Part shown: one piece after another, positions 51,965 to 62,164 of the stretch | How positions within the stretch are numbered: the first letter of the stretch is position 1 | Layout: each line of letters opens with the position of its first letter | Source of the DNA: Rhodococcoides fascians A25f | Lineage (GTDB): Bacteria; Actinomycetota; Actinomycetes; Mycobacteriales; Mycobacteriaceae | NCBI RefSeq assembly: GCF_000760935.2 | Contig: NZ_CP049744.1 | Location: forward strand, 3,193,501 to 3,257,500 | DNA: 64,000 bases | Direction of reading: 5' to 3' | Notes under the pieces: generated by a model | What the model was told of the DNA's origin: nothing | The model's database searches: none | What the model saw: only the letters and a program-made list of their open reading frames with translations | Program-made: the position numbers and the translations under genes

Positions 51965-54477
51965 GATGCCTCACTTTCGCGTGGCTCCACCGTCTGTGCA
52001 GGCTCCGCCCTGCGCAGCCTGACCACCGCACCCGACTCCGCGCCGAGTGAGCGGTACACCGAGGAACCGGGCGAGTTCATCGGTACCCACACCACGTTGT
52101 CGGGTAGATCGGTTACTTTCAGCGGCAACGTGATCGAGCCACCGTCCGTCTCGACACTCACCCAGTCACCGGCCTCCGCCTCGATGGCCGACGCAGTCGC
52201 TGCGGACAGTCGGACCGTAGGCGGGCGACCGGTCTTCGCGAGATCGTCCTCGCCGTCCTGCATCCGTCCCGAATCGATGAGCATCCGCCACGTCGCCAGA
52301 ATCGCCTCCCCGGGCTCGAGCGACGGCGTTTCCGCGCGCGGACTCACTCGGGCCACGGCGATCCGCGATCCGTTCCAGCCACCCAAACGGGCCAGCTCAC
52401 TGCGCGCCGCAGCCGCGTCGGGTAGCGACAGCTCGATGCCCATCTGTTCGGCGATGGCATCGAGAACGCGTTGATCGGGCAGTACCGCGCCTGCACCGAG
52501 TGCAGTGTCGAATGCGCGTGGTCTGCCCTCCCAGTCCACGAAGGTTCCCTGTTTGTCGACTACCGGTGCCACCGGGAACACCACGTCGGCGCGCTCGGTG
52601 ATCGCGCTGTGTCGAAGTTCGAGACTGACCACGAACGCCGATCGATCCACCGCGTCGAGCGCGGCGCGCGGATCGGGTAGATCGTCCGGGTCGATTCCAG
52701 CAGTGATCAGAACGCGATCGGGACCGGCGTCCGCCAGTATCGCGCCGGTATCTCGACCCACGTCAGCGGGAAGTTCGGCCACTCCCCACACGGCTGCCAC
52801 CTCGGCGCGCGCCGACGCATCGACCACAGGCCGCCCGCCCGGCAGCACATTCGGCAGTGTGCCGGCGTCGAGCGCGCCGCGTTCTCCTGCACGTCGCGGA
52901 ATCCACGCCAACTTTGCTCCGGTGTCGTCGGCCAACTTCGACGCTGCGGACAGTCCGCCGGAGACAGTGCCGAGCCGCTCACCGACGAGAACGATCGATC
53001 CGGGCTCGCGGAGGAGTTGGGCAATGGATTCGGTGCCTCGATCGCCGACGTGCAAGGCGTCGAGCCAGTGTGGCTCGTCGCCTGGAACCGATTGCAGCAG
53101 AACACCATCGAGTTTGCGTAGACCTCGACTGGCCCAGGGCGCGATCGAAGCCACCACCAGCCCCCGAGTACGGTGCGCCTTACGCAGTCTCAGGAACACC
53201 AGTGGCGATTCTTCCTCGGGCTCGAAGCCGACCAACACCACCACGGGCGCATTTTCGAGGTCGGTATAGGTGACTTCCAACCCGGTCCCTGCGATTCGAC
53301 CGGCCAGGAAGTCGGCTTCCTCTGCGCTGTGACTACGGTTGCGAAAGTCGATATCGTTGGTGTGCAGTACCGTTCGAGCGAACTTGGCGTACGCGTAGGA
53401 GTCTTCGAGGGTCGATCTTCCGCCCACGAGTACCGCGGCACGACCGATGGACGCGGCCAATCCGGCTGCTGCGGCCGCCAGTGCAGCCGACCACGACGTC
53501 TCGATCAAAGCGCCCGACTCGTCTCGGATCATCGGGGCGGTGATGCGGTCCGGCTCGGTGGCGTAGTGGAACGCCCAGCGGCCCTTGTCACAGTTCCATT
53601 CATCGTTGACCTGGGGATCGTCTCCCGCCAGACGTCGAAGAACCTTGCCGCGTCGGTGGTCGGTACGTTGAGCGCAGCCTCCTGCACAGTGCTCGCACAC
53701 GCTCGGCGACGAGGTCAGGTCGTAGGGTCGGGCTCGGAACCGATACTCGGTGTTCGTCAGTGCCCCCACCGGGCAGATCTGGACGGTATTTCCCGAGAAG
53801 TAGGAGTCGAACGGTTCGTTACCGAAGATGCCCACCTGCTGCACCGCACCTCGTTCGAGCAACTCGATGGACGGATCTCCGGCAACCTGAGCCGCGAAGC
53901 GAGTGCACCGAGCGCACAGGACACAACGTTCCCGATCGAGCAGAACCTCGGCCGACAGCGGAATCGGCTTGGGATAGGTACGTTTGGTCTCGGTGAACCT
54001 GGACTCGGTGCGGCCCGCAGCCATCGCCTGGTTCTGCAGTGGACATTCACCGCCCTTGTCGCACACCGGGCAATCGAGGGGGTGGTTGATGAGCAACAAC
54101 TCCATGACCCCGCGCTGTGCCTTGTCCGCGACCTCCGACGTCACCTGAGTACGCACGACCATGCCGTCGGCCACCGTCGTCGTACAGGACGCCAACGGCT
54201 TGCGTTGCCCCTCGACATCGACCAGACATTGCCGGCAGGCACCCACCGGATCGAGCAGCGGATGATCGCAGAAGCGCGGTATCTGCACACCCATCAACTC
54301 GGCAGCGCGAATCACCAATGTGCCCTTGGGAACACTGATCTCGTGGTCGTCGATGGTCAACGTCACCATCTCGACCCCGGTGACCGACTGATCGGGGCTG
54401 GCAGGAGTGGAGCCTGCGGAACGACCAGAGGGCGCAGGAGTGGAGCCTGCGGAACGACCGGGTGTCGGTGCAGTCAT
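51961..54477 (-). CDS. nuoG: NADH-quinone oxidoreductase subunit G
   Basis: An 838-residue iron-sulfur subunit. A [2Fe-2S] domain has [20 protein letters not shown]; the HxxxC-type region has [34 protein letters not shown] binds a further cluster; [13 protein letters not shown] begins the N4-like site. The rest is a molybdopterin-oxidoreductase-like domain. Before the ferredoxin domain lies an unusual roughly 35-residue leader with an 11-residue repeat ([11 protein letters not shown]) encoded by a 33-bp duplication. The ATG overlaps the nuoF stop. Confidence 0.95.
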   Translation of the reverse strand: MTAPTPGRSAGSTPAPSGRSAGSTPASPDQSVTGVEMVTLTIDDHEISVPKGTLVIRAAELMGVQIPRFCDHPLLDPVGACRQCLVDVEGQRKPLASCTTTVADGMVVRTQVTSEVADKAQRGVMELLLINHPLDCPVCDKGGECPLQNQAMAAGRTESRFTETKRTYPKPIPLSAEVLLDRERCVLCARCTRFAAQVAGDPSIELLERGAVQQVGIFGNEPFDSYFSGNTVQICPVGALTNTEYRFRARPYDLTSSPSVCEHCAGGCAQRTDHRRGKVLRRLAGDDPQVNDEWNCDKGRWAFHYATEPDRITAPMIRDESGALIETSWSAALAAAAAGLAASIGRAAVLVGGRSTLEDSYAYAKFARTVLHTNDIDFRNRSHSAEEADFLAGRIAGTGLEVTYTDLENAPVVVLVGFEPEEESPLVFLRLRKAHRTRGLVVASIAPWASRGLRKLDGVLLQSVPGDEPHWLDALHVGDRGTESIAQLLREPGSIVLVGERLGTVSGGLSAASKLADDTGAKLAWIPRRAGERGALDAGTLPNVLPGGRPVVDASARAEVAAVWGVAELPADVGRDTGAILADAGPDRVLITAGIDPDDLPDPRAALDAVDRSAFVVSLELRHSAITERADVVFPVAPVVDKQGTFVDWEGRPRAFDTALGAGAVLPDQRVLDAIAEQMGIELSLPDAAAARSELARLGGWNGSRIAVARVSPRAETPSLEPGEAILATWRMLIDSGRMQDGEDDLAKTGRPPTVRLSAATASAIEAEAGDWVSVETDGGSITLPLKVTDLPDNVVWVPMNSPGSSVYRSLGAESGAVVRLRRAEPAQTVEPRESEAS
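54401..54459 (-). repeat. 33-bp in-frame duplication in the nuoG leader
   Basis: A 26-base unit starting GCAGGAGTGGAGCCTGC occurs at 54401-54426 and 54434-54459, a period of 33 bases, so the frame is kept. Each unit contains the short inverted pair GCAGG/CCTGC. It encodes Gly/Ser/Ala/Pro-rich sequence ahead of the ferredoxin domain. Confidence 0.85.
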
Positions 54478-55775
54478 GACGTCAGCTCCTCTGCCATCAG
54501 GGTCGATCGGTGCGGGTCGAATGGGCATCCCTGCTCGGTGACGTGACGGATGTACTCGTCGCGGAAGTACTTCAGTGAGGACACGATGGGGCTGGCGGCA
54601 CCGTCTCCCAACGCGCAGAAAGACTTTCCGGCGATGCCGTCCGCGATGTCGAGCAGAGTGGCCAGGTCACCCTCGGTACCGGTACCACCGTCGAGGCGCC
54701 TGAGGATCTGCACCAGCCAGTAGGTCCCCTCCCGGCACGGTGTGCATTTGCCGCAGGATTCGTGTGCGTAGAACTCGGTCCACCGCAACACCGCTCGCAC
54801 CACACATGTCGTGTCGTCGAAGATCTGCAGTGCCTTGGTACCCAACATCGATCCGGCGGCACCGACGCCCTCGTAGTCGAGTGGGACATCGAGATGGTCG
54901 CCGGTGAACATCGGTGTCGAGGATCCTCCCGGCGTCCAGAACTTCAGTTCGTGTCCCGGTCTGATCCCGCCCGCGTAGCCGAGCAACTCCCGCAGCGTGA
55001 TTCCCAGCGGTGCCTCGTACTGGCCCGGACGGCAGACGTGGCCAGAGATGGAATACAGCGTGAAACCGGGCGACTTCTCGCTGCCCATCGACCGGAACCA
55101 CTCGATTCCCTTGCGCAGGATCACTGGAACGCTGGCGATCGATTCGACGTTGTTCACCACGGTCGGGCGCGCGTACAGGCCCGCCACTGCGGGGAACGGT
55201 GGCCGCAGCCGAGGTTGCCCCCGCCGACCCTCCAACGAATCCAGCAGGGCTGTCTCCTCTCCGCAGATGTACGCACCGGCTCCGGCGTGGATCACCAACT
55301 CGAGGTCGAAACTCGATCCGAGAACGCCCTTTCCCAGATAGCCCGCCGCGTAGGCCTCGGCGACCGCGGCCTGCAGCCTGCGCAGCACCGGCACCACTTC
55401 ACCTCGGACGTACACGAAGGCGTGGGATGCACGAATTGCGTACGCGGCGATCACGATTCCCTCGATCAGCGTATGCGGACTCGCCATCAGCAGCGGCATG
55501 TCCTTGCAGGTACCCGGCTCGGACTCGTCGGCATTGACCACCAGATAGTGCTCTTTGCCGTCGTTCTGGGGTATGAAGCTCCACTTCGTTCCGGTAGGAA
55601 AGCCCGCACCACCCCTGCCACGCAGGCCGGATTCCTTGACGAAGGCGATGAGGTCGTCGGGGTCCATCGCGAGGGCCTTCTCGAGCCCCGCGTACCCGTC
55701 GTGACTTCGGTAGGTGTCGAGAGTCCACGAGTCCTTCTCGTCCCAGAACTCGCTCAAGACCGGCGTCAGGGCCAT
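54474..55775 (-). CDS. nuoF: NADH-quinone oxidoreductase subunit F
   Basis: A 433-residue NADH-binding flavoprotein. It has the FMN/NADH loop [52 protein letters not shown] and the N3 [4Fe-4S] motif [15 protein letters not shown] with a later Cys in [11 protein letters not shown]. Electrons pass from NADH to FMN to this cluster. It begins one base after the nuoE stop region. Confidence 0.97.
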   Translation of the reverse strand: MALTPVLSEFWDEKDSWTLDTYRSHDGYAGLEKALAMDPDDLIAFVKESGLRGRGGAGFPTGTKWSFIPQNDGKEHYLVVNADESEPGTCKDMPLLMASPHTLIEGIVIAAYAIRASHAFVYVRGEVVPVLRRLQAAVAEAYAAGYLGKGVLGSSFDLELVIHAGAGAYICGEETALLDSLEGRRGQPRLRPPFPAVAGLYARPTVVNNVESIASVPVILRKGIEWFRSMGSEKSPGFTLYSISGHVCRPGQYEAPLGITLRELLGYAGGIRPGHELKFWTPGGSSTPMFTGDHLDVPLDYEGVGAAGSMLGTKALQIFDDTTCVVRAVLRWTEFYAHESCGKCTPCREGTYWLVQILRRLDGGTGTEGDLATLLDIADGIAGKSFCALGDGAASPIVSSLKYFRDEYIRHVTEQGCPFDPHRSTLMAEELTS

Positions 55776-55776
55776 G

Positions 55777-56688
55777 TCACTCCCCCTTCGTCGATGGATC
55801 GGTCTCGGTGGTGTTCGGCTGTGGTGGCACGGTGGCCGAGGGCGCCGGCGCAGGCTTGTCTCGCACCGTCTCCGCTACTGCTTCGGCTCCGACATCGGGG
55901 GTCTCGACATCGGGGTGCCCGTCGTCCGGGTTCGATGCGACCTCGGGAGCAGACATCGCGTGCTCTCGGGCGTAGCGCAGACCGGTGAGAGTGGCTTCGC
56001 CTGCGCCACCGGATGATTCGACCGCCTCGGGGCGGTCATCGGGAAATCCGGCGAGAATTCGTTCGGTCTCACGAAACGTGCACAGTGGCGTTCCACGCGT
56101 CGGGGTGACCTGGGCACCGGATCGAAGTGCATCGACCAGATCCCGCGCAGAAGACGGGGTGCTGTTGTCGAAGAACTCCCAATTGACCATCATCACCGGT
56201 GCGTAGTCGCACGCGGCGTTGCATTCGATGTGTTCGAGAGTGATGGTGCCGTCGGCGGTCGTCTCGCCATGCTCGATGTCGAGGTGGTCGCGCAGGGTGT
56301 CCATGATGGCGTCGCCGCCCATGACGGCGCACAGGGTATTGGTGCACACGCCGACGCGGTACGTCCCCGTGGGCTCGCGGCGGTACATCGAATAGAACGT
56401 TGCGACGGCAGTGACCTCCGCACCGGTGAGTTCGAGTACGTCGGAACAGAATTCGATTCCTGCGGGGGTGAGGAAGCCATCCTCGGATTGCACGAGGTGC
56501 AACAACGGCAGCAGTGCCGATCTGGCCTGCGGATAGCGCGCGACAACGATGGCGGCGTCGGCGTGCAGCCGGGCGAGCACCTCGGGGGCATACGACGTTC
56601 GTGCACCGCGCCCGGCCAGTTGCACCGCCTCGTCCGGGCGGGCTCCGAGTTGAATCAGCACCGGCTCCGGGTGCGGCTGCGCGGTCAT
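55777..56688 (-). CDS. nuoE: NADH-quinone oxidoreductase subunit E
   Basis: A 303-residue [2Fe-2S] subunit (N1a). The four Cys are in [15 protein letters not shown] and [16 protein letters not shown]. The core ends near residue 210. The tail of about 90 residues ([20 protein letters not shown], then Pro/Thr-rich) is acidic and probably disordered, longer than usual for the family. The ATG at 56688 overlaps the nuoD stop. Confidence 0.95.
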   Translation of the reverse strand: MTAQPHPEPVLIQLGARPDEAVQLAGRGARTSYAPEVLARLHADAAIVVARYPQARSALLPLLHLVQSEDGFLTPAGIEFCSDVLELTGAEVTAVATFYSMYRREPTGTYRVGVCTNTLCAVMGGDAIMDTLRDHLDIEHGETTADGTITLEHIECNAACDYAPVMMVNWEFFDNSTPSSARDLVDALRSGAQVTPTRGTPLCTFRETERILAGFPDDRPEAVESSGGAGEATLTGLRYAREHAMSAPEVASNPDDGHPDVETPDVGAEAVAETVRDKPAPAPSATVPPQPNTTETDPSTKGE

Positions 56689-57983
56689 CGGTCCACCCCA
56701 CCCATCACCGGGTCGATACTGGCGACCGCGGCTATGACGTCGGAGATCATGCCGCCCTCGCACATCGCGGCCACTGCCTGCAGATTGGTGAAGGAAGGGT
56801 CTCTGAAATGCACTCGGTACGGCCGTGTCCCGCCGTCGCTGACGATGTGGACGCCCAGCTCACCGCGAGGTGACTCCACCGACGACAGCACCTGCCCGGC
56901 CGGGACTCGCATCCCCTCGGTCACCAGTTTGAAGTGGTGGATCAGTGATTCCATCGAGGTGTTCATGATGGTGCGCACGTGATCCTGCGAGTTGCCGAGG
57001 CCATCGGGTCCCGACACCAGATCGGCAGGCCAGGCGATCTTCTTGTCGTCGATGACGACGGGACCCGGACGGAGGCGATCGAGGGTCTGTTCGACGATCT
57101 TGAGTGACTCCTTCATCTCCTCGACCCGGATCAGATAGCGCCCGTAACAGTCGCTTCCGGTGTCGGTCACCACGTCGAACTCGTAGCTGTCGTATCCGCA
57201 GTAGGGATCGGCGCGGCGCAGATCGTAGGGCAGTCCGGTCGATCGAAGCACCGGGCCGGTGACGCCGAGGGCCATGCATCCGGTGAGGTCCAGGTAGCCG
57301 ACGTTCTCGGTTCTGGCCTTCCAGATCGGGTTGTCGTTGAGCATGAGTTCGAGATCTCGAAGGCGTCCGGGCAGCACCCGGAGAAGCTCGCGCACCTTCT
57401 CGATCGCATCGTCCGGGAGATCCTGAGACAGCCCTCCCGGACGGATGTAGGCGTGATTCATCCGGAGCCCGGTGATGGCCTCGAAGACGTCGAGGATCAG
57501 TTCTCGCTCGCGGAAGCCGAACAGCATCGCTGTTACCGCACCCAATTCCATTCCGCCCGTTGCCAATGCAACCAAGTGGGACGAAATTCGATTCAGCTCC
57601 ATCAGCATCACCCGGATCACCGTCGCGCGCTCGGGAATGTCATCGGTGATGTCGAGCAGCTTTTCCACGCCGAGGCAGTACGCCGTCTCGTTGAAGAACG
57701 GCGACAGGTAATCCATACGGGTGACGAACGTGACGCCCTGGGTCCAATTGCGATACTCGAGGTTCTTCTCGATTCCGGTGTGCAGGTAGCCGATCCCGCA
57801 TCGAGCCTCGGTGACGGTCTCGCCCTCGATCTCGAGAATCAACCGCAGTACCCCGTGGGTGGACGGGTGTTGCGGACCCATGTTCACCACGATCCGTTCG
57901 GTGCCGGACCCGCGCGCCAGTTCGACGACGTCGTCCCAGTCCTGGCCCGATACCGCGTAGATGGTTTCGTCTGTTGCGCTCAT
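56685..57983 (-). CDS. nuoD: NADH-quinone oxidoreductase subunit D
   Basis: A 432-residue 49-kDa-type subunit lining the quinone site. It has [20 protein letters not shown] with the quinone-site His, [16 protein letters not shown] [20 protein letters not shown], and [20 protein letters not shown]. The C-terminus ends with DPVMGGVDR, the usual ending. The ATG shares one base with the nuoC stop (TGATG). Confidence 0.97.
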   Translation of the reverse strand: MSATDETIYAVSGQDWDDVVELARGSGTERIVVNMGPQHPSTHGVLRLILEIEGETVTEARCGIGYLHTGIEKNLEYRNWTQGVTFVTRMDYLSPFFNETAYCLGVEKLLDITDDIPERATVIRVMLMELNRISSHLVALATGGMELGAVTAMLFGFRERELILDVFEAITGLRMNHAYIRPGGLSQDLPDDAIEKVRELLRVLPGRLRDLELMLNDNPIWKARTENVGYLDLTGCMALGVTGPVLRSTGLPYDLRRADPYCGYDSYEFDVVTDTGSDCYGRYLIRVEEMKESLKIVEQTLDRLRPGPVVIDDKKIAWPADLVSGPDGLGNSQDHVRTIMNTSMESLIHHFKLVTEGMRVPAGQVLSSVESPRGELGVHIVSDGGTRPYRVHFRDPSFTNLQAVAAMCEGGMISDVIAAVASIDPVMGGVDR

Positions 57984-58639
57984 CAGTTGTACGACCTGCG
58001 CTCGTTCGGGGGCGCGACCCGAGCGCCCTTGTACTCGATGGGAATTCCGCCCAGCGGATAGTCCTTGCGTTGCGGGTGACCGACCCAGTCGTCGGGCATC
58101 TCGATACGCGTCAGTGCAGGGTGACCGTCGAACACGATGCCGAAGAAGTCGTAGACCTCGCGTTCGTGCCAGTCGTTGGTGGGATACACCCCGCAGAGCG
58201 AGGGCGTGTGCGGATCTGCATCGGGCACGGCGACTTCGAGTCGCAGGCGACGTCCGTGTGTGATGGAGACGAGGTGATAGACCACATGCAATTCGCGGCC
58301 GACCTGATCCGGGTAATGCACACCCGATGCGCCCGTACACAACTCGAATCGCAGCTCCTCGTCGTCACGCAGCGTCCGGGCCACCACGGGAACAAGCTGC
58401 CGCGTGAGATGCAACGTCAACTCGCCCCGATGGATCACCACGCGTTCGACGGCGTCCTCGTACGACACAGCACCGGCTTCGAGAACTGCGGCCAGCCGGT
58501 CGACCACTGCATCGAAGTAGCCGCCGTAGGGACGCACGGCGGTGTCGATCGCTGCCACCGGAGGCTGTAGTCGGCCGTAACCGGATGTGTCACCGGTGCC
58601 CTGGACACCGAACATCCCGCGGGGTCCGTGCGCGGTCAT
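57983..58639 (-). CDS. nuoC: NADH-quinone oxidoreductase subunit C
   Basis: A 218-residue 30-kDa-type subunit. It has [20 protein letters not shown], then [20 protein letters not shown] and [10 protein letters not shown], the standard C-terminal signature. An N-terminal Gly-rich leader is present. The ATG overlaps the nuoB stop by 4 bases; the frame runs open to 59107 but is not coding there. Confidence 0.96.
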   Translation of the reverse strand: MTAHGPRGMFGVQGTGDTSGYGRLQPPVAAIDTAVRPYGGYFDAVVDRLAAVLEAGAVSYEDAVERVVIHRGELTLHLTRQLVPVVARTLRDDEELRFELCTGASGVHYPDQVGRELHVVYHLVSITHGRRLRLEVAVPDADPHTPSLCGVYPTNDWHEREVYDFFGIVFDGHPALTRIEMPDDWVGHPQRKDYPLGGIPIEYKGARVAPPNERRSYN

Positions 58640-59190
58640 CGCAGCAGTCCTTTGAGATCGATCGTCGGGGTGGACGACAGCGCCGCGGCTTCGGCTGCCG
58701 CGCGCACCTGCTCGCGATTCACGCCGAGCGGCATTTCCTGAATCTTCTTGTGCAGCTCCAGGATTGCGTTGAGCAACATCTCCGGCCGCGGCGGGCAACC
58801 CGGCAGATAGATGTCGACGGGAACGATGTGGTCGACGCCTTGGACCACCGCGTAATTGTTGAACATTCCGCCCGAGGACGCGCAGACCCCCATGGCCAGC
58901 ACCCATTTGGGTTCGGCCATCTGGTCGTACACCTGCCGCAGCACCGGACCCATCTTCTGGCTGACGCGCCCCGCCACGATCATCAGATCCGCTTGGCGCG
59001 GAGACGCGCGAAACGCTTCCATACCGAATCGGGCGAGGTCGAACCGACCGGACGTAGTGGCCATCATTTCGATCGCGCAGCACGCGAGACCGAATGTGGC
59101 CGGCCACAGCGAACCCTTACGGGCGTATCCGGCCAACCCTTCGACGGTGGTCAGCAGAAATCCACTGGGTAGCTTCTCTTCGAGTCCCAT
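58636..59190 (-). CDS. nuoB: NADH-quinone oxidoreductase subunit B
   Basis: A 184-residue subunit binding the terminal [4Fe-4S] cluster N2. The ligands are the Cys pair in LACCAIEMM, one in [20 protein letters not shown] and one in [13 protein letters not shown]. It hands electrons to quinone. It lies 55 bases after nuoA. Confidence 0.97.
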   Translation of the reverse strand: MGLEEKLPSGFLLTTVEGLAGYARKGSLWPATFGLACCAIEMMATTSGRFDLARFGMEAFRASPRQADLMIVAGRVSQKMGPVLRQVYDQMAEPKWVLAMGVCASSGGMFNNYAVVQGVDHIVPVDIYLPGCPPRPEMLLNAILELHKKIQEMPLGVNREQVRAAAEAAALSSTPTIDLKGLLR

Positions 59191-59245
59191 CGATCACGCT
59201 CTTTCGCTTTCGCAGAATTGAGAACAAGCACCGTTCTTCGTCGAA

Positions 59246-59605
59246 TCAGTCCCAACCGAGTCCGCCTCGCCGCCACTCGTAGACGTAGGCGACCGACACG
59301 TTGACGACGAACAGCGCCATGGCGACGAGCCCGAATGCTCCCAACACGTCGAGGTGGACCGCCCACGGATAGAGGAAGACGATCTCGATGTCGAAGATGA
59401 TGAACAGCATCGCGGTCAGGTAGAACTTCACCGGAAATCGTTGGCCCGTAGGCGCATGCATCGTCGGCTCGATACCGCATTCGTAGGCGTCGAATTTGGC
59501 GCGGTTGTATCGCGCGGGCCCCACCATGGTGCCGACCATCACCGAGAACACCGCGAAAGCGATCGCAATGACACCGAGAACGAGAATCGGAACGTAGGCG
59601 TTCAT
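59246..59605 (-). CDS. nuoA: NADH-quinone oxidoreductase subunit A
   Basis: A 119-residue membrane subunit with three hydrophobic segments and the conserved loop KFDAYECGIEPTMHAPTGQR followed by FPVKFYLTAMLFIIFDIEIV. It is the first gene of nuoA-N. ATG 59605 (MNAYVPILVLG) is the family start. The 290-base divergent gap to the aquaporin contains two CRP/GlxR-like boxes. Confidence 0.97.
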   Translation of the reverse strand: MNAYVPILVLGVIAIAFAVFSVMVGTMVGPARYNRAKFDAYECGIEPTMHAPTGQRFPVKFYLTAMLFIIFDIEIVFLYPWAVHLDVLGAFGLVAMALFVVNVSVAYVYEWRRGGLGWD

Positions 59606-59669
59606 TCGGGCATCCGCTCCCTCGATCGACGTCCGCGCCGACGCGAGGTAAATGCGACGACCGTACCAA

Positions 59670-59685
59670 TGTGACCTGAAACACA
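59670..59685. promoter_or_regulatory. CRP/GlxR-like box proximal to nuoA
   Basis: TGTGACCTGAAACACA matches TGTGA-N6-TCACA except for one base in the second half. It lies about 65 bases upstream of the nuoA start. Binding by a cAMP-responsive regulator is inferred. Confidence 0.45.
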
Positions 59686-59784
59686 CAGTATGGGTTCGGT
59701 ACGGATCTCGCGGGATTTCGAGCAGTCGAGTTTCGTAAACCGTTGACGCGCATGGGTCACCCGCCCTCGGACCTCCTTCTTCGA

Positions 59785-59800
59785 TGTGATCCATATCACT
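59785..59800. promoter_or_regulatory. CRP/GlxR-like box in the nuoA-aquaporin gap
   Basis: TGTGATCCATATCACT matches TGTGA-N6-TCACA in all but the last base. It lies about 95 bases upstream of the aquaporin ATG and 180 upstream of nuoA. Confidence 0.6.
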
Positions 59801-59895
59801 CTGCCGCCACATGCGGTCCATGCAGCGGATGACGACCAATCTCCGAACATTTCCGGCCGCCCGACCCGGGCTGCCGGCATCACGAAGGAGACACG

Positions 59896-60609
59896 ATGAA
59901 GTCGATTTCCATCTCAGCGCTCGCCGCGGAGGGACTCGGCACTGCCCTGCTGGTCATTTTCGGTGTCGGCACTGCCGTCATCGCCGGAGACACCGTCGGG
60001 ACCCCTGGCATCGCACTGGCGTTCGGGCTCACCTTGCTCGCCCTCGTCTACGCGATCGGCCCGATCTCCGGCTGCCACATCAACCCGGCCGTGACGATCG
60101 GAGCCCTGATAGCTCGCGCCATCACCCCGATCAAGGCTGTGTTCTACATCGCCGCCCAGGCGGTCGGTGCAGTGATCGGCGCGCTGATCGTGCTGGTGGT
60201 CGCGTCCGGCCGTCCCGGATACGACATGTCGTCGGACGGTCTGGGCACCAATGGATTCGGCACCTCCTCGCCCGGAGAATACGGGCTGGCGTCGGTAGCG
60301 GTGTTCGAGACGATCGCGACCGGCCTACTCGTCCTCGTCGTACTGGCCACCACGGCCCCCACCGTTCACCCCGTCGTGGCGGCCGGCATCCCGATCGGCC
60401 TGACCCTGACCGTGGTCCACCTGCTTGGCATCGGAATCGATTCGACCTCGGTCAACCCTGCTCGGTCCTTCGGCCCAGCCCTCGTCGCCGGCGGTCCTGC
60501 CCTGTCACAACTGTGGGTGTTCGTGGTGTTTCCCGTGCTCGGAGCGGTCATAGCCGGCTCGATCCACCGGTTCGTGCTGACGGTGCCCGCATCGGAAAAG
60601 ACGGTCTGA
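59896..60609 (+). CDS. Aquaporin (MIP family channel)
   Basis: A 237-residue channel with six hydrophobic segments and the two NPA boxes, SGCHINPAVTIG near residue 60 and TSVNPARSFGPALV near 185. His in the first half and Arg after the second NPA fit a water-type selectivity filter, as in AqpZ; glycerol passage cannot be excluded. AAGGAG precedes the ATG. It is divergent from nuoA and ends one base before the convergent receiver gene. Confidence 0.92.
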   Translation: MKSISISALAAEGLGTALLVIFGVGTAVIAGDTVGTPGIALAFGLTLLALVYAIGPISGCHINPAVTIGALIARAITPIKAVFYIAAQAVGAVIGALIVLVVASGRPGYDMSSDGLGTNGFGTSSPGEYGLASVAVFETIATGLLVLVVLATTAPTVHPVVAAGIPIGLTLTVVHLLGIGIDSTSVNPARSFGPALVAGGPALSQLWVFVVFPVLGAVIAGSIHRFVLTVPASEKTV

Positions 60610-60610
60610 C

Positions 60611-61051
60611 CTACCGCGATCGAGAGACCGAAGCATCGACGCGTACCGAGCGCTGCCTCAGCAGATCGACCACTGCCCGTCCCAGCCGGATCGGATCCAA
60701 GGGGTGGGGAACGGCGGCCTCGGCGCGTGACCAGTCTGCCAACCACCTGTCGTCGGGGCGTCCGATGAGAACCAGCACCGGCGGGCACGGGTCGATCTCG
60801 TCCTTGAGCTGCTTCGCCAGGCCGAGGCCCCCGACGGGCGAGGACTCACCGTCGAGGACGGCCAAGTCGACTCCGCCCGCATCCAAGTGCTCGATGACGA
60901 CGGCCGCCGTAGCGACGTCCACGTAGTCGATCTCGCCAAGCGCCGGATCCGGTCGAGTTCCCACTGCAGACTTCACCTGAGCGCGAGTCTCGGCGTTGCT
61001 GCTGTAGACGAGCACCCGCACACGAGCTGGTCGATCAGTGGCGTCGGACAC
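60611..61051 (-). CDS. Degenerate receiver-domain protein, Rv3143-like
   Basis: A 146-residue single-domain CheY-like fold: RVRVLVYSSNAETRAQVKSA, then GGVDLAVLDGESSPVGGLGL with the phospho-acceptor-position Asp, PPVLVLIGRPDDRWLADWSR and AAVPHPLDPIRLGRAVVDLL. The acidic pair is replaced by Ser/Asn, the Thr by Ile and the Lys by His, so ordinary phosphorylation is doubtful. No output domain. In M. tuberculosis Rv3143 also sits next to nuo. The GTG at 61051 is an uncertain start; the frame is open to 61123. Confidence 0.8.
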   Translation of the reverse strand: MSDATDRPARVRVLVYSSNAETRAQVKSAVGTRPDPALGEIDYVDVATAAVVIEHLDAGGVDLAVLDGESSPVGGLGLAKQLKDEIDPCPPVLVLIGRPDDRWLADWSRAEAAVPHPLDPIRLGRAVVDLLRQRSVRVDASVSRSR

Positions 61052-61131
61052 ACCGGCGATGCTACCGCGCGGCCGACGAGGAGGGGCCGAAACAGCCAGG
61101 GCGGAAGTGCATTCGACGTTCACAGTGTCGA

Positions 61132-61782
61132 TCAGGATGCGATGGTGACGACCACCGCGGCGGGATTTTCCGTGGTGGTCACCGTGAACTCGGGTCGATC
61201 GGTACCCACACCGATGAACGACTGCGAGATTCCGCCGGGATCGGCCAGAAAGTCGACCGAGACCACGGCGGAACCTGCATCGTTGCGAATTCGTTCCGGC
61301 CCGGCATAAGCCGCCACGCTGTCATCGGATTCCGTCGACGTGCCCGACAGGTCGACCTGCACTATCGATTTCCCGGGCACCGCGACGGGTTCACTCGTGC
61401 CGTACCGCACCGCCTCGTCGACGTACCTCACGGTGTACGACACCGGACCGTTGCCTTCCAGCCGATATTCGACGGCCGAAGCCCCAACGAACACGACATC
61501 GGTGACACCGACCGGCGACATTCCCGGGTAACGGGCACCTTCGAGACTCGGAGGAAGCTCGTCGACGTAGGGAATCACGGCCGTTGGCGCTGCGGTGGGA
61601 CCCGGAACAGCGAACGGATCTCCGACCACAAGAGAACCCGTGATCGTGGTGTAGTTCGTGCTTGCCGAGACCTCGTCCACTCGAGGTGTCACGTCACCGC
61701 CGGAGCAGCCCGCAAGTAGGGCGACCAGCAGTGAGCAGGCCGCCAAGGACGCGGCCGGCTCGCTGCGGTGACCTTCGTGCAT
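61132..61782 (-). CDS. Predicted lipoprotein of unknown function
   Basis: A 216-residue secreted lipoprotein. ATG 61782 (MHEGHRSEPAASLAACSLLV) leads into the lipobox LLAGC followed by SGGD. The mature part is beta-rich and Thr/Val-rich: TNYTTITGSLVVGDPFAVPG, PVSYTVRYVDEAVRYGTSEP, EFTVTTTENPAAVVVTIAS. It has no recognised domain; an Ig-like or MmpS-like fold is possible. It lies 80 bases upstream of the receiver gene on the same strand. Confidence 0.75.
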   Translation of the reverse strand: MHEGHRSEPAASLAACSLLVALLAGCSGGDVTPRVDEVSASTNYTTITGSLVVGDPFAVPGPTAAPTAVIPYVDELPPSLEGARYPGMSPVGVTDVVFVGASAVEYRLEGNGPVSYTVRYVDEAVRYGTSEPVAVPGKSIVQVDLSGTSTESDDSVAAYAGPERIRNDAGSAVVSVDFLADPGGISQSFIGVGTDRPEFTVTTTENPAAVVVTIAS

Positions 61783-61880
61783 CGACGTACCGTACCGAAG
61801 AAACCGTTCGGTTCGGTAGTGGTGCTTCGACGCGATTCGGTCACGATCGCGCCGACGGTCGATCCTGCTAGCGTCGGAGC

Positions 61881-62156
61881 ATGGAGCCGAAAAGCTATTC
61901 GTCCGGTGAGCGTGTGTTCGGTCCTCCCAACGGGACGTTCGACGCAGATTGGGCTGCGACAGCACTACGGTCCAACCGCCCCGAATTGGATCATCCCACC
62001 TCGGTTCGGCTCGTCGAACAGGCCTGGGAGCTCCTTCGGTCACAGGGACTTCGCGGCGAAGGTCTCACCCGGGCACTCGACCTGGAGCCCGAACTGGCCG
62101 CCGCGGTCTCTGCGGTCGCCACCGAGACCGCAGAGCTCTACCTCGACCCCCGGTAG
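61881..62156 (+). CDS. Small hypothetical protein
   Basis: A 91-residue protein (MEPKSYSSGERVFGPPNGTF, then VRLVEQAWELLRSQGLRGEG) that I do not recognise. The C-terminal two-thirds is helical and amphipathic. It is divergent from the lipoprotein (98-base gap) and convergent with the FHA-ABC transporter, ending 8 bases from its stop. No cysteine, signal or membrane segment. Confidence 0.6.
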   Translation: MEPKSYSSGERVFGPPNGTFDADWAATALRSNRPELDHPTSVRLVEQAWELLRSQGLRGEGLTRALDLEPELAAAVSAVATETAELYLDPR

Positions 62157-62164
62157 CCGCCCGG

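Noticed and set aside
50708..52474. Open frame of nearly 590 codons antisense to nuoH and nuoG
   Set aside because: It is charged and repetitive with no fold signature; the opposite strand holds two clear complex I subunits.
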